Positions 24,489 through 36,036 of a stretch of 64,000 nucleotides of DNA are shown piece by piece. The stretch is from Cadophora sp. MPI-SDFR-AT-0126 (taxonomy: Eukaryota > Ascomycota > Leotiomycetes > Helotiales > Ploettnerulaceae). Both the position numbers and the translations under genes were made by a program. Below the pieces are notes generated by a model that did no database searches, was not told the origin of the DNA, and was given only the letters and a program-made list of their open reading frames with translations. How positions within the stretch are numbered: position 1 is the first letter of the stretch; every line of letters begins with the position of its first letter. The DNA lies in NCBI GenBank assembly GCA_020747065.1, contig JAGMVK010000013.1, positions 310,001-374,000 of the forward strand. Reading direction: 5' to 3'.

Positions 24489-25177
24489 ATCAGACAGGGT
24501 CCACTCGATCAAAGTTACTATGGAAATCTAAGAATGCCAGCGCCGGGCTCATGAATCAGATCGGTTCAGAGCAGCGGACTGTGGAATGAGATGGAGGCGG
24601 TTGGGGAGATACTTTGGATGCGTCTTGATACGGGGAGAGATGTGGTTACAGGATGTGATGGGGGTGTATGACTAACGGCGTATTTTCAGCATTGTTTGGT
24701 GTCTGGTCCATATTTTATTTCCCTTTTCGTATCAGATGTTGAAACCTGAAGCCATTGAGGGTGGGGGCGGCAGCATATCACTGTAAATAGCTGCCAGGTT
24801 GGATTACAGCGGGTTAAAACAATACTACATATTGCTAGAATGCAAAAAAAAACAAAAAAAAAACAAAAAAAAACATCACTATAAAATCAAGTTCATAAAT
24901 AATTTCATTTAATTGCTCGCTTGCGCTGATATAATATATACATACATTCCTCATTTGCAGTCATAAATCATTGAAAGATCTGTAAGTCAATACTGTGAAG
25001 CAAAAATATCAGTTGGAAAAGGAGACTGGTGCCTCCAAACAAGTAAGAAGATTACCAACTCCTCGCTTCAGCCCCTTTTCCCTCGCTGCCTCTTCCCCAA
25101 CACCAGATCCGAATAAGAATAACGCAACGCGACTTGGATGCGGTAGGAGCTCTGACATGCCTCCCATGGAAACCTGT
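24489..25177. other. Convergent 3' region with an A9C repeat
   Basis: This is the 3' flank of rcf2 and of the kelch gene. Near 24843-24873 an A-rich tract repeats a unit of nine A and one C about three times. The tract is followed by AT-rich sequence. No gene is seen. Confidence 0.5.
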
Positions 25178-26734
25178 CTACACATCAATACTGAAATGGC
25201 TGATCTGGCTGTAATAAGCATGCACAGCCAGTTCCAAAATCTGCACATCGCCAAATACCTCTCCACCATCAAAGCCACCGACAACAATGAGCCGACTATC
25301 ATGTAGCACAGTTCCATGATAGCCTCGCGGGCGAGGCGGCATTCCATACACTTTTCTCTTATCCCACACCATCGTCACAAGGTTCAGTAACAGGACTTCG
25401 TTGCTGTACTCCACACCATCATGTCCTCCTATAACAAAGAGATATGATCCTACGATAGTGGCTGTGTGACTGAGGCGCGGGTAGGATACTGGGATATGTA
25501 CTGGTGAGAAGACCTGAGTCTCGACATCGAAGACCCAAACGTCCCGGAAACATTCCCCGCCATCACTGCCTCCGAAGATGATAAGTTTCGACCCCACCAT
25601 ATTTGCCGTATGATATCCTCTAGCTTTAGGTTTCGACTTGTCGTCTGTGGAGGCAGATGATGGTGCAGAGATCAATTTCCAGGACATCTTGTTCGTGTCT
25701 GCGACATCGAGTCTCCATACATCGTTCAACGCCCTAACACCATCTCCTCCACCGAAGATATATATCCCATTGCGCCATAAGCACGCTGTGTGTGCCCTTC
25801 TCTTACTCGGTTGCCGATCTCCTCCAATCTTGGGTTTGCTCCATCTGAAGTTGACGGTATCCAGAACGTATACATCGTTATAATATGCCGGTCCATCACC
25901 ACCGCCAAAAATAATCAATTTCTTTCCCACGGCTGTACAGGTCATGGCTCGTAATGGAACTGGTATATCTCCACAGACGTATGGGCATGAGAAATAGAAT
26001 GCATCAGCATCTAAGACATAGAGCTCATTAAAACAGGACCGGGAATCGCAGCCCCCAAATACATAAACATTCGAACCAATCAGCGTCGTAGTGTGTGCTC
26101 GTAAGGATGTACGTGAAGCTCCTGATATTGGTGCTCGAGACCAATACATACCACTAGCTGGCGCAGGTTCAACATCTGGTGCTGTATTTGGGTCTGGTAG
26201 AGGTGGGAAGGGTACATGTGGACCGCGTGGTGGTCTTTGAGCCGGTGTTGTATTCCGGAGAGGGGCAGGAGATGTCCCTCCTTCTCGTGGCTTAGATGCA
26301 ATCGCAGAAGTCGAACGGAGATTGAGGGGTCGTCGCGGATCTGGAATGACAGCCAGCGGGCCAGGAGTTTTGGAAACTGGAGGGGAGGTTGGTGTCTCTG
26401 GTTTAGGTGTTTGGGTACGTGAAGAGGATGTCTTCGAAGGCGGTTTCGATGTGGATGGAGAAGATGGATCTTTTTGAGAAAGAGACTGCGACCGTTGTCG
26501 TAGAGCTAATTCCGAAGCCTTCTTCCTCCTGTCCTGGCTCTTGGTAGACAAGTGTCCAGGAGTATGACTTCTTGAGGGAGCCGATACTTCCCGAGGCGGT
26601 TCTGCATCTTCTGGTATATCTTGTGGTCTGGTGTCGGATGGAGAAAGCTGGATGATTTTCTGGGAGCGCAGCAGCTTGCTTGTTTTGACTGTTGGCCTCG
26701 TCCCCTTGTCGGGTGATTTCTGCGAATCAGCCAT
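25178..26734 (-). CDS. Six-blade kelch-repeat protein
   Basis: Intronless, 518 residues. Residues 1 to about 205 are disordered, rich in Ser, Pro, Lys and Arg, with proline-rich runs such as RPPRGPHVPFPPLPD that could bind SH3 or WW domains (inference). The rest holds six kelch units, each with a hydrophobic strand, Gly-Gly and a conserved Asp/Tyr-Val motif: NVYVFGGCD, KLIIFGGGD, GIYIFGGGD, KLIIFGGSD, YLFVIGGHD and RLIVVGGFD. This predicts a six-bladed beta propeller used for protein binding. Related fungal kelch proteins act in cell polarity and small-GTPase signalling, but the sequence does not say which this is. It is divergent from dus3 across 734 bp. Confidence 0.8.
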   Translation of the reverse strand: MADSQKSPDKGTRPTVKTSKLLRSQKIIQLSPSDTRPQDIPEDAEPPREVSAPSRSHTPGHLSTKSQDRRKKASELALRQRSQSLSQKDPSSPSTSKPPSKTSSSRTQTPKPETPTSPPVSKTPGPLAVIPDPRRPLNLRSTSAIASKPREGGTSPAPLRNTTPAQRPPRGPHVPFPPLPDPNTAPDVEPAPASGMYWSRAPISGASRTSLRAHTTTLIGSNVYVFGGCDSRSCFNELYVLDADAFYFSCPYVCGDIPVPLRAMTCTAVGKKLIIFGGGDGPAYYNDVYVLDTVNFRWSKPKIGGDRQPSKRRAHTACLWRNGIYIFGGGDGVRALNDVWRLDVADTNKMSWKLISAPSSASTDDKSKPKARGYHTANMVGSKLIIFGGSDGGECFRDVWVFDVETQVFSPVHIPVSYPRLSHTATIVGSYLFVIGGHDGVEYSNEVLLLNLVTMVWDKRKVYGMPPRPRGYHGTVLHDSRLIVVGGFDGGEVFGDVQILELAVHAYYSQISHFSIDV

Positions 26735-27468
26735 TTTGTATGCGCCGTAGGTTCTTGAAGCGATGACCAGTAATGCTCATTATTGTCTGTGCCGGGACGA
26801 GTACGATTCGAGGCTGATGGCTGTTCAGAAAAAGGGGATGGGACCAGCGGCTGAACTGAGGGATGCTGGAGGTCTCAGTGTCGCATCAGACAGAGGTTAT
26901 TCCCCCTGTAATAAGTTTCAGCCGATCTGCATGATGCATCATCGGACAATTGATTGGAGAAAATGTTTGGGCGGCGACCATCACCAAGCAGCCAAGGAGA
27001 AAATGAAGATATAAATTCAAAATAAATGGTCCCAGATTGTTATCTCCTCTGCGGGGAAATGGTTGTTTACCAGAGCTTCTCCAAGCTTTCAGGGGCGCCT
27101 GGACGATCCAGGAACCAACAGCAGCAACAATGACTTGGTTGGTCAAATGCCAGTTGAGAATCATCTTTAGCCACAGCCCAGGTACGAGGTGTGGCTGGTG
27201 CTCAAATGCGCTAAGATAAGCTCGATAGAAAAAAGGGAGGGGCATCAAAACGAGCAGGAAATGGTCAAAATGAAGATCCAAAAAATGTCCACTTGAGTCT
27301 CAGTTGTTAATCAGAGATACAGACACCACCGTGAATCAATTGTTCGATTCTGATTCACAATTGGCAACTATCATTTTGCCACCTACCACGACCGAACATT
27401 AATTTAGGCTCCCATCCCCGGCTTGAGCCAGCGGTCAACAGAGCACGCGAGGAACAACACCAGGTACA
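26735..27468. other. Divergent promoter region, kelch gene and dus3
   Basis: A 734-bp spacer between divergent start codons holding both promoters. The 131-codon minus frame at 26886-27281 has no recognisable motif. No gene is seen. Confidence 0.5.
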
Positions 27469-29827
27469 ATGGCAGACAATGTCCCAATTCCTGAGGAGAC
27501 TCTGAAGAGATCTTTCGAGACCGATATAAAGTCAGAATACCCACCGCAGACAATCTTTTCAGAGGACTCAACTGTCACAAAGATCGAGAAAGCCGAAAGA
27601 AATGGTTCTATGAAACACCAAGATTCGGAAGAACCAGCAGCCAAACGAGTCAAGGTCGCGGCGCCTGAAGCTAAGCTGAATGGAAACAGCATTTCTGTCT
27701 CTGATTCAAGAGACAAGGTCAGAGGTGTAGCGTTGGTGAAGTCCGAGTAAGATCTAACAAAGCAATTGTCCCATTGCCTTCTCATAATGAAACTAACAAT
27801 AGCATAGATACCTCATTGATACATACAAGAGAGGAGGGGATTCAGCAAACCCAGTTGAAGGTGACGATGCTACAGAAGGTCGACTTCGTAGCGATGATCG
27901 AGACAACAACGCGGCCGGCGGCAAGCAGAACAAGAATAAAAATAAGAAAAAGAAGGAGAAAGGCCAGAACAAGAGCCGTGAGTTCGGATCATGGTATGAT
28001 GCTATCAGACTTTGCAACTCTCGAGCAACAACAAATGAATTCTCTCCAATGAACTGCGATTTCGGCGACACATGCAGATGCTGTCACGATCTTCGGAAGT
28101 ATCTGAAGGAGGGGAAGCGGGAAGACTTGACAACGTTTGAGGGCAAATGTCCAGTATGGGAAGTCTATGGGGTCTGTCACGCTGGATGGAAATGTAGATT
28201 TGTTGGAAGCCATTCAAAAGAAGTTGAGAGGGAGGATGGTCGAAAGGAGTTGGTCTTGACGTATCGTGATGGAGCCGATACAACAGAGATTGAGGGCGAG
28301 GATCGAAAGGGAGTCTACAATGTTGTCGGCACGAAAGACAAGTTGGACCTTGCACGAAGAAGATTTCCGACCAATAAGTCCGAAGAATATACCAAATGGC
28401 TTGATGAAGACCAGCGAGAAATGGAGAAAATCTATCACAAGAAGAAGCAGGAGACTGAAGCTGAAGCTCGCGAAGAGAACCGGGCACAGTTCAAGGACCC
28501 GCCACTTCTGCCTTCCGAAAAGAGAAGAATCTACTTTGGTCCCGAAACTCCCGTTCTGGCACCTCTGACAACGCAAGGAAATCTCCCGTTCCGAAGAATG
28601 TGCGTTGAGTTTGGAGCACGGCTCACTTACTCCGAGATGGCCATGTCTACTCCCTTGATCCAAGGTCAGAAATCCGAATGGGCTCTAATGAAAGCCCACG
28701 AGAGTGAGATCTCTCCTCCTCGGTATACTCCCACTTCAATCGTTCAAGGATACGATAACGCCAAGGATCTCAAGTTCGCCACACAGATATCAGCAAGCAA
28801 ACCCTGGCAAGCAATCAAAGCAGCTGAAGTCATGGCAAAGCTTCTGCCAAATATCCGGCTGATGGATCTTAATTGTGGATGTCCTATTGAGATGGTCTAC
28901 CAGTCCGGTGCTGGTTCAGGGTTACTCGATGCTCCTTCAAAATTGGAGAAGATGATTCGAGGCATGAATACGGTATCTGGAGACATTCCAGTTACAGCAA
29001 AGATCAGAATGGGTACTAGGACCGAAAAGCCTAATGCAACCAAAATCATCGACCGTTTGGCATTTGGTGGTTTCGAGTCAAGAGAGCGACTTGGTGCCCC
29101 AGGCTGTGCGGCAGTTACGCTTCACGGTAGATCCAGACAGCAAAGATATACCAAGAATGCTGACTGGACTTATATCGCCGAGTGTGGTGCTCTGGTCGAG
29201 TCTTACAACAAGAAGAGGGCTCAATTGACTGATACTATTCAAGAACCGGACGAGCGGACTCAAGCAAACACCAAGGATGGACGGATGTTCTTCATTGGAA
29301 ACGGGGACTGTTATTCGCATGTCGACTACCAAGATCACATCCAGAACGCACGCGTTGACTCGGTTATGGTCGCACGAGGGGCATTGATCAAGCCTTGGAT
29401 CTTCGAGGAGATCGAGAAGGGGCAATATCTTGACAAGACGGCATCCCAAAGACTAGGCTATGTCGAGAAGTTCGTGAAGTTTGGACTTGAGGCGTGGGGA
29501 TCTGATGAAGTTGGTGTTGGCCAAACTCGACGCTTCCTACTGGAGTGGTTGAGCTTTGCACATCGATATGTCCCTGTTGGCATTCTTGCTCATCTTCCGC
29601 CAAGTCTACAAGACAGACCTCCTGCGTACAGGGGCAGAGATGATATGGAGACTTTACTAGCTAGCGATAACTACTTGGACTGGATCAAGATCAGGTACGT
29701 GTTGACGTCCCCATTTGTTTGCTTTACTAACCTGTTCAGTGAAATGTATCTCGGCCCTGCTCATAAGGATTTCAAATTCCAGCCCAAGCACAAGTCGAAT
29801 AGTTATGAGATTGAGGCAGAGGGTTAG
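27469..29827 (+). CDS. dus3: tRNA-dihydrouridine synthase 3
   Basis: Three exons, 27469-27746, 27808-29694 and 29740-29827, give 750 residues. Dus3 reduces uridine 47 of tRNA variable loops to dihydrouridine using FMN and NADPH. The N-terminal part is disordered with a lysine-rich stretch ([15 protein letters not shown]), then CCCH-type zinc fingers ([15 protein letters not shown] and [16 protein letters not shown]...GSH). The TIM-barrel catalytic domain starts near the segment [16 protein letters not shown] and includes the active-site motif LNCGCP with its catalytic Cys, the KIRMGT strand, [10 protein letters not shown] and the phosphate-binding IGNGD. The C-terminal helical domain ends after ISEMYLGP, created by the second splice. 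The first intron has a textbook ACTAAC branch site. Length and domain order match the family. Confidence 0.93.
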
Positions 29828-30483
29828 ACTTGGGAACTCATACAGTCCCACAGCATTTGCATGCATATCTGTTCGATTACACACTACAATGAGCACTGAA
29901 GCAAACTTAGAGAGGTGCATCTGTTTAGACTAGCGAAAACATGAGAACATGGTCGCTGGGTAAAAGAACGGCCAAGAGCACCCTTTGACTTAATGAAACA
30001 AAAGATTTGTAAATGAACATGAACATCATCCTCTTAACCCTTCATCATCCAAACACAGGACGCTCTCTGATCTGTCCTTAGATATTCTTCAAGCTTACAC
30101 GTGATCATTGGAGCTTTTGTTCACGTGAAAAGCGCCACCTTCACTAGCGGGAAATTCCCTGCTGGGCACAGCTGATGACGTTGCGAGCTCCAAAGCTCCA
30201 GCAAAGCCACACCACCACCACACGACCACAGCATCTCATTCTCTCCCAAACACAACACCACTTCGACTGGCAAATACCTCGACCTAGGAATCTGCGAGAG
30301 CCCGAAACAATAGTGAGCTGCTCCTTCATCAATCTTTTATTAGTTTGCAGCTTTGAGACAATCTATTGTCTTTAGCACCTTAGGACGGAACCTGGCATCA
30401 ACAGTCGAACTAACCAGCTTGCATCAGGACACGATTCGAATATTCGAGTACCTCGAACGGAATAACATAAACACACCGCCAAG
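29828..30483. other. Intergenic region, dus3 to yet-like gene
   Basis: This is the 3' flank of dus3 and the promoter and leader of the BAP31/Yet gene. The stretch 30200-30260 is CCA/CAC-rich. No gene is seen. Confidence 0.5.
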
Positions 30484-31333
30484 ATGACCCTTTACTACAG
30501 TCTCGTAAGTCTATACAATGGCTTCACCGCCGCGATACTACAACGCTGGCATTGGAGAACTACGCAGAAGTTGACACAAGCTAACAAAAATAAAGGTCTT
30601 CCTGCTCCTTGTAGCAGAGATGACGCTTTTCATGCTCCTCATCGTGCCCCTTCCCTTCACGATCCGCCGCAAGATGTTTACATTCATGTACGCGCTACCC
30701 CTCGCACATCACCAGGCATGAGCTAACAGCCCTCTAGCAGCGAGAGCCCACTAGTCGCGAAGCTCCAATATGGAATGAAGATTACCTTCATCTTTATCCT
30801 GATCCTCTTCATCGACAGCGTCAACCGCGTCTACAGAGTCCAACTCGAGCTTGCCGATACCAACAAGACACCTGGGTATGTTCCCGCCTCTCCCCATACA
30901 CACCTTCCGCACTAAATGGGACCAAAACAAAGCTAACAAGCCCCGCAGAGCCGCCGTAATGGGCCACGAGCGCATGGAAGTCCAAGCCCGCAAGTTCTAC
31001 TCCCAGCGCAACATGTACCTCTGCGGCTTCACGCTCTTCCTCTCGCTGATCCTCAACCGCACCTACACCATGATCCTTGACGTCCTCCGCCTCGAGGAGA
31101 AGGTCAAGAAGTACGAAGGCGACCCCAAGGCATCCGGAAAGGAGAGTGACAAGTTGGCTAATGCTGGAAATGCCGGAGAAATTGGCAAGCTAAAGAAGCT
31201 TTTGGCTGAGAAGGATCGTGATTTGGAGACCTTGAAGAAGCAGAGCGAGGGATTGAGTAGAGAGTATGGTGATTTGAGTGATAAGTATGGCGCTGCTACG
31301 GGTGCCGATTCTACACCTAAGAAGAGCAGATAA
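30484..31333 (+). CDS. BAP31/Yet-family ER membrane protein
   Basis: Four exons, 30484-30504, 30596-30687, 30738-30875 and 30949-31333, give 211 residues. BAP31 (yeast Yet1/Yet3) is an ER membrane protein that acts in sorting and export of membrane proteins. The first exon is only 21 nt (MTLYYSL) and continues as VFLLLVAEMTLFMLLIVPLP, the first transmembrane helix. Two more hydrophobic helices follow (about residues 44-64 and 103-122), then the family block FIDSVNRVYRVQ and a C-terminal coiled coil. The protein ends KKSR, which fits a KKXX ER-retrieval signal. The acceptor at 30737 was preferred over 30740 because it gives FISESP, as in the family. Confidence 0.9.
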
Positions 31334-32007
31334 ACAATGACCGATATCATGAGAGGTCAGAGAGGGTGGTATGAGAGCTTTGGAGACGCGTTGAAAGTTG
31401 ACGGATGAGTGGAGTGGGTTGATATAGATGGGGATACCAATGGAGGAATGACAGGCATTCGGCGAGGGGCATTTCGATGGAGCATCTTTGGAGTGGTCGG
31501 GATGGAAAAGTAAACAGTGTTCATTGGCGTCTACGATTTTTTTTCCAGTGAAGTTATAGGTCATCAATGGGATTGCCAATTCGTAATGAAGGCTCACTGC
31601 CAATCGGAGTGTGGAAGTCCACTTTACTTTGTGAAACCATCGATTGATTTTTCTCTACTTCATTCCCATGTATCCTTCCGGCAAAAGTGTACTGGGGATT
31701 GCGACCAGCACCGCGATTTAAATTTCAATACCTCTCATCCAAGTCTTTGGCAAGCAAGTTGCCCATGGCCGTCAAACCTGTCCATCATCAGCATCAATTC
31801 TACCCACCACGCAAAGGAGGGGAAATACCAATGAGTTCTAGAAGATCAACGTTGATACCTTGGAATGCAACCCATGAGAGTCCTCAAATTTCAGCCCCAA
31901 CCCATCTTGCATTATGTCGATTCAAACCCTTTAAATTTTAACACCAGAAGCTCCACATCTCCATTGGCTATTGTATCCCTTCCAAGGTGCTGTAAGGCTC
32001 CACACCC
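31334..32007. other. Convergent intergenic region
   Basis: 3' flanks of the yet-like gene (plus) and the second DUF7918-like gene (minus). Nothing else is supported. Confidence 0.5.
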
Positions 32008-33349
32008 CTATTGTCTGACGAATAGCCCCTCGTCATCATCACTGTCCTCTCCACCCTTGTGTCTCCTCGGAGGACTTCTACCATCTCCTTCATCATCGGT
32101 TGTAGGTTCATCATCCTCGCCTGTAAGATCAACGATCACAGCTAACTTACTTGCCGAGCCTCGTTTCACATGGCCCAGGCCTCGCCTTTCGGGTTTCTCC
32201 TCAGTTTCTTTCTTGATCTTCTTCGATGTTCTGATTCCTTTTCTCTCGCTTTGCATTTCATCGTCCTGACTATCAAGCATTCCCAAGGCCCTCTTGAGTC
32301 CACGCAGCTTTTCGCCACTCAAGGAGGATAGAAACCTTTGAACGTCATCATCCGCCTCGATCGATGAGGATCGAGAACGCACTTCCGGTGGCGGGGTTGG
32401 GGAGGGAGTTCGCGGGATGATGTGGAGTTGTTTGAGAGAATCTATTTGAAATATCAGTAGCTGGTCGCCAGATTGAAGATAGAGATGAGTATACCAAGAT
32501 CACGATACAAGAACTGGAAGATGGCGATGGGGTAGTCCGGGCCGTCTTTCTTCTCGCATCTTGCAACCGCTCCTCTGGCCGTTTTCTTGGCTTTACCCAG
32601 TCTAAGTATTCTGGTTAATATTATTCGCTATCAGAATGAACAAAGATCTCGTGAAGGGCGTCACGATAACCACTTACGCTGTTGCGTGAGACTTGGCGGT
32701 CCCTTTCACCGCCATCTCAGATACGGTGGCTTCATTCATCTTGAGGAATCCGTTGGCTTCAGATGCATTGATCGTTGAGCCTCCTTTTATACCGGCTGTG
32801 GCGTTGTAAACCTTGATCACGATGGTACCCTTCTTCTTCATACGCTGAGCTTGATCCCTAACCTTGGCGCTATCAGTCGAGTGGGAGTCTGATCACACTG
32901 CGTATCAGTTCTGCATCTTAACTCCGCAATGTGGACTTACTCGTCCGGATCTTGAGGAACGAGAATTCCCTAACCGTGCAACTATGTCCCTTTCCATTCT
33001 TGGGGCCTTCGGAAATACCTTCCCATTCTGGGCCAAGATTCTTGTTGAACCATGGACGATCACAGATAAGCGTCCAGACAGGTATACCGTCTACCTCAAT
33101 GTCCATCGTCAATTTGGCATGTGCCATTTTCTTGTGGCCGAGAGGTCGACCGACTTTCATCCTGATACTGAACTTCTGTCCGGACTTGGATTCAATGTAC
33201 TTCGAGCAAGTGTGTCTGGCCTGGTAGTCTCGGATGGCTCTATCCTTATGCTCAACCTGGATATTGTTGGGGTCGTCATATTCCAGGCTTGGAGAGCCAT
33301 TGATTAGAATTTCAGCTGTCAGGCCGGCGACGAGGTCGAGGACCGCCAT
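32008..33349 (-). CDS. DUF7918-like protein 2, C-terminal SIM-like motif
   Basis: Four exons, 33349-32941, 32888-32678, 32601-32495 and 32441-32008, give 386 residues. The N-terminal half carries the same blocks as DUF7918-like protein 1: an opening LTAEILINGSPSLEYDD segment, a KYIES block, then YPIAIFQFLYRDL and LKQLHIIP. The third exon is 107 nt as in both paralogues. The C-terminal 100 residues are disordered, with SerPro repeats, a basic patch (RTSKKIKKE) and the motif KLAVIVDLTGEDDE, which closely resembles SUMO-interacting motifs. The tail beyond is Asp/Glu-rich. The ATG at 33349 was chosen because MAVLDLVAGL aligns with MAILESIPEF and MAVLATLPGI of the paralogues. It lies 1.3 kb from the third copy on the same strand. 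Function unknown. Confidence 0.75.
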
Positions 33350-34667
33350 TTTAAATGATCGTGCGCTGTGCTTGTAATTCAAAGCAGCTTTTAGGCTTGC
33401 GAAGAGGGAGTTGTGGTGTATTCGTACGCTTTCTGGTGAATTGGAGGTCTTCTGTACGTGTGCTGCTCTGAAAGGAGGACAGCGTGAGAGAATAACAGTG
33501 ACTGGTTTTAAAGCTCGAAAGCGAATGATATGGTGGCTAGGTTACTGCCTCACTCTGATCAGCAAAACAGAAGATCAAGGGGAAAGAATTATAGCTGGTA
33601 GTGTTCAAGGTAGAGAATCTTGTACTAAAAATTTCTCCAGAGATGGCAAGCAGAATTCGGACATCTAAAGGTTAAGGATGTTGACTTACCCTTTGATAGA
33701 AAAAGGAGATGGATCGATGCAAGAGTGCTCGCAAGAGGTAGCCTTGCTTGGGTTGATGCAAGATGGCTGAGTATGTTGGTTGTATGAAATATTCATAAAG
33801 TTGAAGGGCGGTGATAAGGAATCTTGATACCTGGACATTGAATATATAGTGGCTGAGGTGCCAAAGGAAAGAGTTCTAGTACTAGGAGAACGGGACGAGA
33901 CGGTGAATTAGGCGGTGAATAGATAACATGAGGCGCGATGATGCTCATGGATGGGTAAGATTACGTCTTAGCAGAATTGAGACGGTACCTGAACTCAACA
34001 TTAGGGATACGTCAAGATGAGGATCTACGAATGTGCCTTCCATCCCTACTTACTTAAGGAGTTGCTCCTTCCCCACAAGTCCGGCGAACGTCGCCTCCCT
34101 ATCAGGGAGGAGCACCCAATCGCATCGCCCATCTCAGAAGTGGCACAAGATATGAAGTAGTAAGTCATCTATGCTGGGCAAGAGAAGTTCTGAATAATCC
34201 CAGTGAGAGATGTAGAACTCATCTCCAATTATCTCGGAATTCTAAGCGAAGTAAACAATACATCTGCCGACAAAACGTGCCAAGCTATCTATCATGTTTC
34301 TTTCTTGCCATTAAGCCAGCTAGCCGCTTCTCGCTTAGTTTATGGCATTACTTCAATGTGATTAGGAGGCTCGAGATGTGACCCCATGACAAGTACCGCC
34401 ATATTCGCATGCGAATTTCATTTTTTACCAGAGCCTTAAGTAGCAAATTTATTCGTACGTAAAAGCACAAGGGCTTATCTGTTCGGAGTGAGCAGAGCAG
34501 AGCAGAAGTAGTTACCCCAGGCTCTTGCTAGGCCCTCAGCAGCGCTCTGCAAACCCTCATTCATCAGTAGTAAATAGTGGACCCTGCCAGGTTCGCTCAG
34601 AAACAAGAACAACTTTAACGCCGGTAATCTCAAAAAACAACAAATTCGCAATATAACACCGTTGCCT
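33350..34667. other. Spacer between the tandem DUF7918-like genes
   Basis: About 1.3 kb holding the promoter of DUF7918-like 2 and the 3' flank of DUF7918-like 3. No coding sequence is supported. Confidence 0.5.
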
Positions 34668-36036
34668 TCACTCCACGGTAATGGCATCCTTCTCGTCGTC
34701 TTCGGTCAGATCAATGATAATTGTGACATTTGGCTTCTTTTTTTTTGGCGTCGGCGTGGGTGTAGGATTGTCGTCCTCTCGTTCACGCTTGACCTTTGGG
34801 GTAGCAACCTTCTCCGACTTGATCACTGGGCTAGGTATGGTAGCTGCCTCCGGCTTAATCTTGGGTGTTGTCTCAGTAGGGGGGATCGTGACTGAATTTG
34901 GTGTAACCTATCCGGAGGGTCAGTAGAAGAATAGTAATAAGGTCATGCAGAAAGAATAATAGCTTACACGCATTCTGTGCAAACGCATGAAGGTTTCTCT
35001 GTCTTCCTTCTGCTGTCTCTCAAACTCTTCAATACTAGTGAGGCGTGGGAACGATGGCGTGTCTGGTGGAGAAGCATTCTGGCTCGGTTCCGGCTCTGGC
35101 TCTGGCTCTGTGCTTGGGCTTCGGCTAGGGCTTGGGCTTGGGCTTGGGCTTGCGGGAATAACCATCAAGGACTGTAAGGCAGCTGCAACAGAAAAGAATC
35201 AGCAAGGGCTTAGATCCAAATGATCTTGAACTTACAGCGCGATCTGTAGACGAATCTGAAAATTGCGACAGGAAAGTCACTTCCGTCAAGGTTCTCGCTA
35301 GCAAACGCCGTGATGGCCTTTGATAGTTTTGGAGCTCCGAAGCTGGTGTTGTATGTGAGCAGAGAGAAAGCGTTGTCTATTGATCGGCCACTTACGACAC
35401 GCCATGCGATTGGCTGTTCTTAACAACGGCCTTCGTGTGATACTTCGTCGTATCGAAGTCTGTTTGGGCAAATTTGCTTGGAGTGAGACCACCCGTTCTT
35501 GTAGAATTTGCTCGATACATCTTGACAACAATTTCTCCGACCTTTCCAATTATCTCAACGTGGTTGTCAATAGAAGTCTTGGGAATATCATCGCCTGCCC
35601 TAAGATGTCAGGCTATGAAGACAACGTGTAAAGAGATAAACATGCCATATGCGATTTTGGAGAATCTCAAGGGAAGAATAGTTGACTTTGACCCGTTTAC
35701 TTGTGCTGGTAGGCCCTCAACGATTCTCTTCCACTCCAGATTCTTGTAGGCACATGCCATCATCAATGGCTTTCGAATGATTTGTCCATCTGCGAAGACG
35801 TGAAACATCACACTGGGCGACGTCATCTCAAATGGCTCATTGACGGCAATGTTGATAGTGAAAGATTGGCCAGTCGTGGCCTCGACGAACTTGGTGACTG
35901 TGCATGACTCCTGGTGAGAGATGACGGCAGGATTATCATGCTTGATGGGAGTATTTTCCGCCGGGTACTCCTTGAGCATATCGCCATCAACGCAGATCGT
36001 GACCCGAATACCGGGGAGAGTCGCCAGCACTGCCAT
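34668..36036 (-). CDS. DUF7918-like protein 3, C-terminal SIM-like motif
   Basis: Five exons, 36036-35642, 35599-35396, 35342-35236, 35182-34968 and 34907-34668, give 386 residues. The same domain blocks are present: VTICVDGDMLKEY, KFVEATTGQSF, NSQSHGVS, FPVAIFRFVYRS and LQSLMVIP. Exon 3 is again 107 nt. Exon 4 begins with a run of Ser-Pro and Glu-Pro dipeptides (residues about 247-269) encoded by a short tandem repeat. The C-terminus has PKKKKPN followed by VTIIIDLTEDDEKD, a basic patch next to a SIM-like motif. The first intron is short (42 nt) with a GTTTAT donor and is the least certain splice. A leader intron probably precedes the ATG, as for copy 1. MAVLATLPGI was chosen as start over an upstream in-frame ATG because it aligns with the paralogues. 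Confidence 0.75.

Noticed and set aside
29700..29740. Read-through of the last dus3 intron (the continuous frame is open)
   Set aside because: The intron is in frame without a stop, but it has canonical ends and a CTAAC branch site, and removing it restores the family block ISEMYLGP.
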